DNA of 5,574 nucleotides from Verrucomicrobiota bacterium (GTDB lineage Bacteria > Verrucomicrobiota > Verrucomicrobiia > Chthoniobacterales > JAFAMB01), in assembly GCA_019242435.1 (NCBI GenBank), contig JAFAVN010000500.1:1-5574 (forward strand), given 5' to 3'. Of the stretch, positions 1 to 5,574 are shown piece after piece. Position 1 is the stretch's first letter. Every line of letters starts with the position of its first letter. Under the pieces are notes generated by a model. It had not been told where the DNA came from, searched no databases, and saw only the letters and a program-made list of their open reading frames with translations. The position numbers were made by a program, and so were the translations under genes.

Positions 1-207
1 ACGGAATAGGGCTCAGGTTGCCGCGAGCGAGGCCGAGGACGGTTTTCGAAATTGCCCCTTGCCCCGCCCGTCGTCTCCGAACGCCTCGTTGAAGTGGGAA
101 TTCGGGTGACTCCCATTTTCTCCCGCGATCATCGCGCTGGGGTGCACGTGGGCGATTTATTGGCTCATCGCGGCGCGCAATGTGAAATCCAGCTTGCGCC
201 GCGTGCC

Positions 208-480
208 GGTTTGACAAGGGTCCTGCACAGCGGGCCGCTTTTGCTTTGCGCGGCGTTGTTTTTCTCGAACACCGCTGATCGGGAAGCAAATTCCGGAACA
301 GGCACGCGAACTCGGGATTTCGGACGCCGAGGTCATTAACACCGTAATGCTGAAGGGGTCATAGACGGCGAGTTCACAACCGCGGAGGACCTTGCAGAAG
401 CAGCGGTGTTATTGGCGGCGTTCCCATCCAACGCGCTTACCGGACAGTCGGTCGTGGTCAGCCATGGACGGTTCATGCAG
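208..480 (+). pseudogene. 3-hydroxybutyrate dehydrogenase-like SDR, decayed C-terminal remnant
   Basis: This is a broken relic of a short-chain dehydrogenase/reductase resembling rhizobial D-3-hydroxybutyrate dehydrogenase, which oxidises 3-hydroxybutyrate to acetoacetate in polyhydroxybutyrate turnover. In frame 2, positions 269-358 read TPLIGKQIPEQARELGISD and then EVINTVMLKG, matching the post-catalytic helices of the family. That frame hits TAG at 362-364. From 364 the match resumes in frame 1 with DGEFTTAEDLAEAA, ALTGQSVVVSHG and FMQ, the usual C-terminus. A single-base loss around 356-361 would explain the switch. The family's stop after FMQ is replaced by TGG (481-483), and the usual SHGWF is SHGRF, so the frame runs on to TGA at 577. 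Upstream, a GLTR fragment at 208-219 sits about six codons too close to TPL, and further upstream only scattered resemblance remains. The active-site YxxxK segment is not intact. The family assignment is from recalled family sequence, and the 5' limit is uncertain. Confidence 0.72.
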
Positions 481-571
481 TGGGCCGATGGAGCGCCGAG
501 TTCCATCCCGCTGTCGTGGGGAATGGGGTTCACCCACAAGAGTGCATTATTCGTCACGACGCGCTATGAGC

Positions 572-604
572 TTCGTTGAGCGCCGTTCTCGGGCGCTCAA
601 CGAA
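572..604. terminator. Perfect 13-bp stem-loop between convergent genes, possible bidirectional terminator
   Basis: TTCGTTGAGCGCC (572-584) and GGCGCTCAACGAA (592-604) are exact reverse complements separated by a 7-base loop. The hairpin lies 58 bases beyond the stop codon of the minus-strand DUF1269 gene and just past the SDR remnant, where a terminator shared by two converging transcripts would be expected. Neither side is followed by a run of T, so it is not a textbook intrinsic terminator. It could instead block 3' exonucleases or belong to a dispersed palindromic repeat family. The structure is seen directly; the role is inferred. Confidence 0.55.
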
Positions 605-662
605 TCTGCCATCGCGAAAGTTGAAACAAGTCACGCCGACGTTGGTCGTGCGCCTACGAGTT

Positions 663-1463
663 CTAGGCTGCGAGCGCCTGTTTCGTCAGCTGCCAAGCCT
701 GATTGAGCTTCTTTGATCGCATATCATAGTCGGCCCTCGCAGCAGCCATGCGCTTGTCGATCCTCGCCTTTGCCCGGACGCCCGCTCCCTTGGCCTGAGC
801 CTGAAGGGTCCTGATCTTTGCCTCCATTTCCGCGCGTACCTGATCGAGCCTGGCTTTTGCTTGCTCCTGGGTTGCTTTGAGAGTCTTCTTGGCCTCATCG
901 ATTTCTTTTTGAACTGCGATCCTGTTTTCGGCATTTGCTTGGTTAATCTCGTCCTCGAGGGCTTTCAGGTTGGCTTCAAAGGCAGCGCTTTCACGAACGA
1001 GGTGATCTTCAGCGACTTCCGCACGGAACCGCCTGGAAACTGTGCCGCCGTGCTCGCGCATCCGGGTATCGACGGGCGTGGTCCATGTCTCGTCCACATC
1101 GGCCAGCACTGCTATCTTACCAGGCGTGAGCATCTTCGCCACATCGTCGAAGAATGCGACCCCAACATCCGCTTTGTCCAGATCGAAGAGGAGGCCGCTC
1201 AAACCTCCAACCGAAGCGCCGATCGCCGCGCCCACCGGTCCCGCCAACAGCCCGACTATGCTACCGGTGAGCATTCCAAGCGCGGTACCAACTGGTCCGG
1301 GATCGACTTGGTCTTTGACCTGGATCTTTCCAGCTCTATCCCTTGCGATCACCGCCCATGAGTAAAGCGAGATGTCTCCGCTCTCATGCAAGTCCTTGAG
1401 AGCCTTCAGGCCCTCAAAAGCAGCAGTCTCGTTATCGAACGCTGCAATTAGCATCTTATTCAT
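663..1463 (-). CDS. DUF1269 family protein with C-terminal coiled coil
   Basis: This encodes a 266-residue protein of the DUF1269 family (PF06897), whose biochemical role is unknown. The N-terminus MNKMLIAAFDNETAAFEGL, followed by LHESGDISLYSWAVIARD, is the typical family opening. Residues about 56-93 form a Gly/Ala-rich hydrophobic stretch (GTALGMLTGSIVGLLAGPVG), probably membrane-inserted or a packed glycine-zipper hairpin. Residues about 94-150 complete the conserved domain with VGVAFFDDVAKMLTPGK and IAVLADVDETW. Residues about 158-262 are highly charged and rich in Ala, Lys, Glu and Gln, and look like a long coiled coil. The reading frame stays open upstream to 1646, but that extension is rich in Arg/Pro and unlike the family. 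ATG at 1463 has a strong Shine-Dalgarno sequence six bases upstream and starts exactly where the family does. The gene is transcribed away from exoD. It may be a stress-related envelope protein, but that is only a guess. Confidence 0.92.
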   Translation of the reverse strand: MNKMLIAAFDNETAAFEGLKALKDLHESGDISLYSWAVIARDRAGKIQVKDQVDPGPVGTALGMLTGSIVGLLAGPVGAAIGASVGGLSGLLFDLDKADVGVAFFDDVAKMLTPGKIAVLADVDETWTTPVDTRMREHGGTVSRRFRAEVAEDHLVRESAAFEANLKALEDEINQANAENRIAVQKEIDEAKKTLKATQEQAKARLDQVRAEMEAKIRTLQAQAKGAGVRAKARIDKRMAAARADYDMRSKKLNQAWQLTKQALAA

Positions 1464-1468
1464 ACCAT

Positions 1469-1476
1469 TCTCCTTT
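1469..1476 (-). promoter_or_regulatory. Ribosome binding site fixing the DUF1269 start
   Basis: Read on the minus strand this is AAAGGAGA, ending five bases before ATG at 1463 (six bases from the AGGAG core). No comparable site precedes the longer possible start at 1646, so this site decides in favour of the 266-residue protein. Confidence 0.85.
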
Positions 1477-1680
1477 CGTCTCCCGTCCGTTGCTGTTCGG
1501 CCCAACGCCCACAGCCTGGAGCTACGCCGTCGATTTCGATAGTCCGCGTTGTGGTCCGGTCCCATTCCGGCTTGCAGTGTCGGCGCGATGACATCATCCA
1601 GGGCGATTCCTGGTGTCACGCTGTGACTAGCACCAACCGAAACCATCTCCTGCGGTCCTGACGAAGCGCCCCCTGGGACT

Positions 1681-1692
1681 GGTCGATCGACC
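1681..1692. repeat. 12-bp perfect palindrome GGTCGATCGACC
   Basis: The sequence equals its own reverse complement over 12 bases with no spacer. It lies 218 bases upstream of the DUF1269 start, in the divergent intergenic region. It could be an operator for a dimeric regulator, but no matching regulator family is evident and a short GC-rich palindrome can occur by chance. Confidence 0.3.
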
Positions 1693-1811
1693 TAGCCGAT
1701 GAGCCTCACACGCGAGTCGGCCAGGTGGTCGTACTTCCCAAGCTCAATTTGCGTCTCCCCTTTTGCGGTATGCCGGGCACCAATCTTCAAGCAGACCGAT
1801 CGCTGGATAGA

Positions 1812-1827
1812 TTTGATCGAGATCAAA
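1812..1827. promoter_or_regulatory. FNR/FixK-type operator (anaerobox) upstream of exoD
   Basis: TTTGATCGAGATCAAA is a perfect dyad with 7-base arms around GA, and it contains the exact TTGAT-N4-ATCAA core of FNR, FnrN and FixK binding sites. These CRP/FNR-family activators switch on genes at low oxygen in rhizobia. The centre is at 1819.5. A class II promoter reading right would start near 1861, and TATGAC at 1852-1857 is a fair -10 candidate with spacing about three bases longer than usual. That leaves a leader of roughly 155 bases before exoD. Because the site is symmetrical, leftward action on the DUF1269 gene (start 349 bases away) is also possible, though no good -10 is visible in that direction. 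Confidence 0.68.
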
Positions 1828-2016
1828 GCATCATGAAAAAATTTGATGGAGTATGACAGGGTGGCTGATTGGTCGGGGCGGCCATGCCGAGTATTCGCCG
1901 CCAGTCCTGTGATGCGGCGGTTCATCCACCCGTGCTGGCCGAAGCATCTCCTCACGCAGCCTCGGGATTAAGCCCTCGCTGACGGGGAGAGCAATTGGAA
2001 ATGCGGGAAATCTGAG

Positions 2017-2610
2017 ATGATACAAGAAAGAAAATTGGTTCCCGCTTCAATGATCTTGCAGCAATTGCACGATCAGGTCCCGGCGGGTGCCCTCACGCTG
2101 CAGTGGTTATTGGAACGCCTTGGCCAACAGTCGTTCGGCATTCTTATGTTGATTTTAGCAATTGCGGCCGCTGCGCCGGGCATTTCTGTCATAGCCGGCG
2201 TCCTGCTACTGGTTACGTCATTCGAAATGATGATAGGCCTTCCCCAACTCAGATTGCCGAACTGGCTGGCCGGGCGCAAATTCCCAACGCAACACGTCAG
2301 CGCTGTCATGCGGCGCGTCATTCCGATCATTGCGCATCTCGAAAGATCAATTCATCCGCGCCTTCCGACCCCGGCCACCGGGACCAGGCGCGTCGTCGGT
2401 GTGGCTGTATTTGCGCTCACGATGCGGTTGCTTTTAGCACCATTACCGCTCAGCAACATTGTACCCGCGATCTTGGTCGCGCTTATTTCGCTCGCTTATG
2501 TCGAAGAGGATGGCCTACTCCTTCTGATCGCGTTGCTGATCGGATGCCTCTTTCTCATCGTCGAAACAAGCGCAACTTGGCAGTTGATCCAAGGCCTCAG
2601 GATCCCTTAG
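2017..2610 (+). CDS. exoD: ExoD-family exopolysaccharide synthesis membrane protein
   Basis: This 197-residue integral membrane protein matches the ExoD family (PF06055), named from rhizobial genes whose loss alters exopolysaccharide production, alkali tolerance and nodule invasion; the molecular activity is not established. Residues about 24-41 (LTLQWLLERLGQQSFG) match the family's amphipathic start. Residues 42-75 hold the first hydrophobic block with the family APGIS-V-AGVLLL segment, ending in an EMMIGLPQLRLP variant of the usual Q-M-x-x-G motif. A basic loop with HLERSIHPR is at about 107-115. Hydrophobic segments follow at about 126-141, 146-162 and 166-184, including APLPLSN and EEDGLLLL, both typical of the family. 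ATG at 2017 is preceded by a weak GGGA about nine bases upstream. Met12 (2050) is an alternative but has no better site. The gene stands alone behind a FixK/FNR-type box, which suggests oxygen control. The family is confident; whether it acts in exopolysaccharide synthesis here is inferred. Confidence 0.9.
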   Translation: MIQERKLVPASMILQQLHDQVPAGALTLQWLLERLGQQSFGILMLILAIAAAAPGISVIAGVLLLVTSFEMMIGLPQLRLPNWLAGRKFPTQHVSAVMRRVIPIIAHLERSIHPRLPTPATGTRRVVGVAVFALTMRLLLAPLPLSNIVPAILVALISLAYVEEDGLLLLIALLIGCLFLIVETSATWQLIQGLRIP

Positions 2611-2908
2611 GCGCGAGGTTCGCGGCACGCGCCCCATCGCATTTTGGGGGCGGCAGTTTTGCGCAACGCAATCGCCGAATGCGGCCTGCCATCGTAAGTG
2701 ACACCAATTCGTAAAAACGCTCGGGAAGCTTGCCCGCGCCCTCGAATCGCGCTCACGAGCGATGCTTAGCGCGCCTCGCACTGCGTTACATTTCGTAGCA
2801 CCAATCCGGTGACTTCATCGGGTCTCTCGCCACGCGGTGGGAGGCGAACCCGCGCGAACCGAGCAGTGTGGACGCTGAGCACAGCGAGTGCGAGGTGAGC
2901 TCGAAGAA
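2611..2908. other. Intergenic spacer between exoD and the GH65 gene
   Basis: I find no gene in these roughly 300 bases. A 6-bp GC hairpin (GGCGCG at 2610-2615 with CGCGCC at 2628-2633) directly follows the exoD stop, and a weaker CCCCA/TGGGG pairing comes next. Neither has a T run, so termination here is only possible. A plus-strand frame from about 2797 to 2911 is open but has no start codon with a ribosome binding site and no recognisable match. The 3' edge runs into the second FixK/FNR-type site. Confidence 0.5.
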
Positions 2909-2922
2909 TTGATGTGGGTCAA
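2909..2922. promoter_or_regulatory. FNR/FixK-type operator upstream of the GH65 gene
   Basis: TTGATGTGGGTCAA carries the exact TTGA-N6-TCAA half-site pair recognised by FixK2/FnrN-type regulators. Its centre is at 2915.5, so a class II promoter reading right would start near 2957. No strong -10 sequence is obvious at the expected place (GATCTG at 2945-2950 is poor; GATATT at 2958-2963 is better but too distant). The site overlaps the GTG (2914) that opens the longest GH65 frame, which implies that translation begins further downstream. Confidence 0.55.
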
Positions 2923-3015
2923 GTCCGCGCTGTCGAATTCATGGGATCTGGATGGAAGATATTGGCCCGCAATCCGTTCAAGCGTCGGAAGCCGACCGGC
3001 CTCGACGCCCTCATC

Positions 3016-3019
3016 GGAG
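3016..3019 (+). promoter_or_regulatory. Ribosome binding site supporting the GH65 start at 3028
   Basis: GGAG lies eight bases before ATG at 3028. The two upstream in-frame candidates, GTG at 2914 and ATG at 2941, have only a weak GAAGAA stretch and no visible site, respectively. Together with the operator at 2909-2922, this favours 3028 as the start. Confidence 0.6.
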
Positions 3020-3027
3020 TTCGCGAA

Positions 3028-5304
3028 ATGGAAGATTTTTTCAAGCTGACGAATGATTCTTCGTGGCTGCTCGCTGCGGAAGGTTACGATTCGGTTCGCG
3101 AGGGTATCTACGAGTCGCGATTTTCCATCAGCAATGGCTTCCTCGGCATAAGAGCGGGACGAGTCATCAGTCGTGGCGAGCGCTGGGACATTCCAAGCCG
3201 AGCCTACGTCGCGGGGCTTTTCGATATACCAGGTCCAGAGGACCCGATACCAGTACTGATCCCGGGTCCTGGTTGGCAGCGGATACGCGCTATTCTGGCC
3301 AGCGGTCCGCTCGTCTATCACCCCGCCGAAGCGACCTCGCATAACATGACGCTGGACATGCGGCGAGGCTTCTTGATCACCGGATGCCGCGTTGTCGACG
3401 ACCCCACAATAGCGGTTCGAGCGAGAGCGCTGGGCATGGTATCGTTAAACGAGCGCGCAATTGGACTGCAGCTGGTCGAATTGGAGGTGGAGCACGGAGA
3501 AATTGAGGTCACATTGGAAGCCTCGATCGAGGGATTGGGGCTTGGGCTCAAGTTGGAACACCTCGAGCAGGATCTCGGCGTTTGGCGAACCAAATATTCC
3601 GGCAAACGCTTGGCTATAGCTGCGCTATCTTCGTTCCAGGTTGATGGCGCGGAAGTCGAGCCGATAACCCCAATGCCCAGTTCTCTTGTTTCCGCTTGGC
3701 GCTGGAAGTCCCGTCCGGGACAAATCGTAAGGTTTGTGCGGCTCATAGCCGTGGCCCGAGCAGATACTGATGATCTGGCTCCGGAGCTGATGGTCCGGGA
3801 GAAGCTTCGGATTGCAAAACAGGTAGGTTGGCGCAAGGTCCTGGAACAGCATGAGGCAGCCTGGTCAGAGCGCTGGCATTCCAGCAATTTCGAGATCGCG
3901 GGAGACCCGGACGCGGAGAAGGCGCTCCGATTTGCTGCTTTCCACCTGAATAGTGCTGCCAATCCGACCGATGAGCGCGTCTCCATTGGAGCACGCGGGC
4001 TCACCGGAGATGACTATCACGGGCATGTCTTTTGGGACACGGAGATCTATCTGTTGCCCTTTTATACTTTTACTTGGCCGCAAGCAGCGCGCTCGTTGCT
4101 CATGTATCGGTTCAGGACAATCGATGGCGCGCGGGCCAAGGCGGCCCGAATGGGCTATCGGGGCGCCATGTTCGCATGGGAGTCCGCAGATACGGGCGCC
4201 GAAACAACACCAGAGCAGGTTGTCGGACCAGATGGGCAGATCGTGGACATCCTTTGCGGAAAGCAGGAACAGCATATTACGGCCGACGTCGCGTATGCGG
4301 TTTGGCAGTATTGGCAAGCAACCGCGGACGTAGAATTCCTCCTCGAAGGCGGCGCCGAAATCCTGCTCGAGACGGGTCGTTTCTGGTCAAGCCGTGCCCA
4401 GGCGGAGTCTGATGGCTTTTGCCATATCCGCGGCATCATCGGGCCAGACGAGTATCACGAACACGTCGACGACAATGCCTACACTAACGTAATGGCGCGC
4501 TGGAACATTCGGCGCGCGCTGGAAACAGTGGCCCTCTTACGCGAGCGCTGGCCCGACCAATGGGCTCGGCTTTCATCTTCCCTCGGCTTGAGCGACGCAG
4601 AGATCGCAGCTTGGAGGACCGTGGCGGAGACCATGGCGACCGGTTTGGATCCTCAAACGGGATTATTCGAACAATTCAAGGGTTTCTTCGATCTTCAGGA
4701 AATCGATCTGGCGGCCTACGCGGGGCGCTCTGTGCCGATGGACGTTGTGCTTGGTCGGGAGCGAATGCAGCGCTCGAAGGTGGTTAAGCAGGCGGATGTC
4801 GTTGCGCTTTACGGGCTGTTACCGGAGGAATTTCCTGGAGACAGCGGGCGAGTGAACTTCCGCTACTACGAGCCACGCTGCGGCCACGGCAGTTCTCTCA
4901 GCGCTACCATGCATGGGGTCGTTGCCGCCCGGCTGGGCGAAACCGACCTTGCATTACGCTACTTCCGAGACACCGTGGCGATTGATCTCGCAGATAATCA
5001 CGCGACTATCCTCGGAGGGCTGCACATGGCATCTCTCGGCGGGACTTGGTTGGTCGCGATCTTGGGCTTCGCCGGGTTATCGTTGAAAAATGACGGGATC
5101 GCCTTCGCCCCGAAATTGCCTCCAACTTGGAAGCGCCTGGGTTTTGCGATCAGCTGGCAAGGCCGTCGTATAAGGATTGGCATTGATGGCACCAAGCAGC
5201 TTCTCAGTGCAAGGCTGGAAGCTGGCGAGGCGATGCCTTTGCTCGTAAATAGCCAGTGCCAAGAAATTCGGTGCGATCAGGAGGCACTCTTTCAACTCGC
5301 ATGA
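3028..5304 (+). CDS. Glycoside hydrolase family 65 protein, probable disaccharide phosphorylase
   Basis: This 758-residue cytoplasmic enzyme has the full GH65 architecture: an N-terminal beta-sandwich (PF03636, about 14-270), a central (alpha/alpha)6 barrel (PF03632, about 305-680) and a small C-terminal beta domain (PF03633, about 690-740). GH65 members cleave alpha-glucosides such as maltose, trehalose or kojibiose, mostly by inverting phosphorolysis to beta-glucose 1-phosphate. Visible motifs are ESRFSISNGFLGIR (29-42), HVFWDTE (333-339), WESADTGAE (384-392), GPDEYHEHVDDNAYTN with the catalytic acid Glu475, KQAD (587-590), and HGSSLS (620-625), the last two lying in the expected phosphate-binding region. 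The barrel appears intact with no frameshift. The frame is open to GTG 2914 (796 residues). Start 3028 is preferred for its GGAG site and because a FixK/FNR box overlaps 2914. No signal peptide is seen. The substrate cannot be read from the sequence, no beta-phosphoglucomutase gene is inside the window, and a hydrolase is not ruled out. Confidence 0.93.
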   Translation: MEDFFKLTNDSSWLLAAEGYDSVREGIYESRFSISNGFLGIRAGRVISRGERWDIPSRAYVAGLFDIPGPEDPIPVLIPGPGWQRIRAILASGPLVYHPAEATSHNMTLDMRRGFLITGCRVVDDPTIAVRARALGMVSLNERAIGLQLVELEVEHGEIEVTLEASIEGLGLGLKLEHLEQDLGVWRTKYSGKRLAIAALSSFQVDGAEVEPITPMPSSLVSAWRWKSRPGQIVRFVRLIAVARADTDDLAPELMVREKLRIAKQVGWRKVLEQHEAAWSERWHSSNFEIAGDPDAEKALRFAAFHLNSAANPTDERVSIGARGLTGDDYHGHVFWDTEIYLLPFYTFTWPQAARSLLMYRFRTIDGARAKAARMGYRGAMFAWESADTGAETTPEQVVGPDGQIVDILCGKQEQHITADVAYAVWQYWQATADVEFLLEGGAEILLETGRFWSSRAQAESDGFCHIRGIIGPDEYHEHVDDNAYTNVMARWNIRRALETVALLRERWPDQWARLSSSLGLSDAEIAAWRTVAETMATGLDPQTGLFEQFKGFFDLQEIDLAAYAGRSVPMDVVLGRERMQRSKVVKQADVVALYGLLPEEFPGDSGRVNFRYYEPRCGHGSSLSATMHGVVAARLGETDLALRYFRDTVAIDLADNHATILGGLHMASLGGTWLVAILGFAGLSLKNDGIAFAPKLPPTWKRLGFAISWQGRRIRIGIDGTKQLLSARLEAGEAMPLLVNSQCQEIRCDQEALFQLA

Positions 5305-5574
5305 CGCCGATCTGCATGAAGTGATCCGCACATTCAACTGGGCGATTAAGCAATCCGTTTTCGTGCGATCGGAACTCGAGGTACGGCAGGCGCTCGGTGA
5401 GGCCGTGCTATTGCTTTTCGCCTGAGCCGAGCTTCGACTGTCATTCTCTTCGCGTTCACAATATACGGCTTTGAGCATCAGTCCATTGACAATTCAGGTC
5501 TGGAGCGAAAAGGCTGCAGGAAGAATCACTCAGAGATGACCGCAAAAAAGTAAAACGCACCACCCCAATTCGCG
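5305..5574. other. Tail without a supported gene
   Basis: No complete gene or recognisable family is visible in the last 270 bases. The most gene-like piece is a plus-strand frame ending in TGA at 5423-5425. It could start at GTG 5321 (34 residues, reading IRTFNWAIKQSVFVRSELEV in its first half) but has no ribosome binding site. A minus-strand frame at 5077-5478 overlaps the GH65 gene heavily, has a composition typical of an antisense shadow, and is not accepted. No T-rich terminator hairpin follows the GH65 stop. Confidence 0.5.

Larger units (their letters stand above)
1464..2016. other. Divergent intergenic region without a convincing gene
   Basis: These 553 bases separate the minus-strand DUF1269 gene from the plus-strand exoD gene. 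Short open frames exist on both strands (for example a minus-strand frame at 1692-1955 and a plus-strand frame at 1698-1838), but none has a good ribosome binding site or a recognisable family. The region does hold three symmetrical sequences: an imperfect dyad at 1611-1635, a 12-bp palindrome at 1681-1692 and an FNR/FixK-type box at 1812-1827. It therefore reads best as a long regulatory region, perhaps with two divergent promoters, although a decayed gene cannot be excluded. Confidence 0.6.

Noticed and set aside
621..634. TTGAAACAAGTCAC as a third FixK/FNR-type box
   Set aside because: It matches only seven of eight key bases and lies downstream of both converging genes, with no start codon to control.
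1464..1646. Upstream extension of the DUF1269 protein to a start at 1646
   Set aside because: The extra 61 residues are unlike the family and rich in Arg and Pro, no ribosome binding site precedes 1646, and an excellent one precedes ATG 1463.
1692..1955. Minus-strand 87-residue open frame in the divergent intergenic region
   Set aside because: There is no recognisable family or ribosome binding site, and it spans the FixK/FNR palindrome; it is better read as a chance frame in regulatory DNA.
2103..2714. 203-residue plus-strand frame overlapping exoD
   Set aside because: It is an out-of-frame shadow of exoD, whose own frame encodes clear membrane segments and family motifs; its composition (many Arg, Pro, Ser, His) is non-protein-like.
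3318..4004. 228-residue minus-strand frame inside the GH65 gene
   Set aside because: It is an antisense shadow of a strongly supported GH65 coding frame, very rich in Ser, Arg and Pro, with no family match that I recognise.
5321..5425. Possible 34-residue gene starting at GTG 5321
   Set aside because: There is no ribosome binding site, no family recognition and a rare start codon; it is noted only as part of the unassigned tail.
5077..5478. 133-residue minus-strand frame overlapping the GH65 3' end
   Set aside because: More than half lies antisense to the conserved GH65 C-terminal domain, and the composition is low in hydrophobic pattern and high in Ser, Arg and Thr.
1..5574. Mobile element, CRISPR array, toxin-antitoxin pair or defence system
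   Set aside because: No transposase or integrase motif, direct-repeat array, tRNA-type attachment site or small paired genes could be found on either strand.

Overview
The window looks like a chromosomal stretch from a GC-rich alphaproteobacterium of the Rhizobiales, most probably Bradyrhizobium or a close relative. This rests on recognised protein families (a rhizobial-type 3-hydroxybutyrate dehydrogenase remnant, a DUF1269 protein with a coiled-coil tail, an ExoD-family membrane protein and a GH65 enzyme), on codon use rich in G/C at third positions, and on two FixK/FNR-type operator sequences. The organism is inferred from these features. No rRNA, tRNA or other taxonomic marker is present.

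Layout: positions 1 to about 480 hold the decayed 3' part of a short-chain dehydrogenase gene, frameshifted near 356-361 and with its expected stop codon lost. A perfect 13-bp stem-loop (572-604) lies between this remnant and a convergent minus-strand gene (663-1463) for a 266-residue DUF1269 protein. A 553-bp divergent intergenic region (1464-2016) follows, carrying a perfect FNR/FixK-type palindrome at 1812-1827. The ExoD-family gene (2017-2610) reads to the right. After about 300 bp without a convincing gene comes a second FNR/FixK-type site (2909-2922), then a complete GH65 family glycosidase/phosphorylase gene (best start 3028, end 5304). The last 270 bases contain no gene I can defend.

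How the genes may work together: the two exact TTGA-N6-TCAA sites lie upstream of exoD and of the GH65 gene. This suggests that both belong to a low-oxygen (FixK2/FnrN) regulon, although a convincing -10 element is not visible at either site. In rhizobia such regulons include microaerobic, storage-polymer and stress genes. An envelope/exopolysaccharide protein, a disaccharide phosphorylase-like enzyme and a DUF1269 protein would fit a low-oxygen or stress-adaptation island. The second box overlaps the longest possible GH65 start codons, so it also argues for the shorter GH65 protein. I see no transposon, CRISPR array, toxin-antitoxin pair or defence system, and nothing that amounts to a clearly new biological system.
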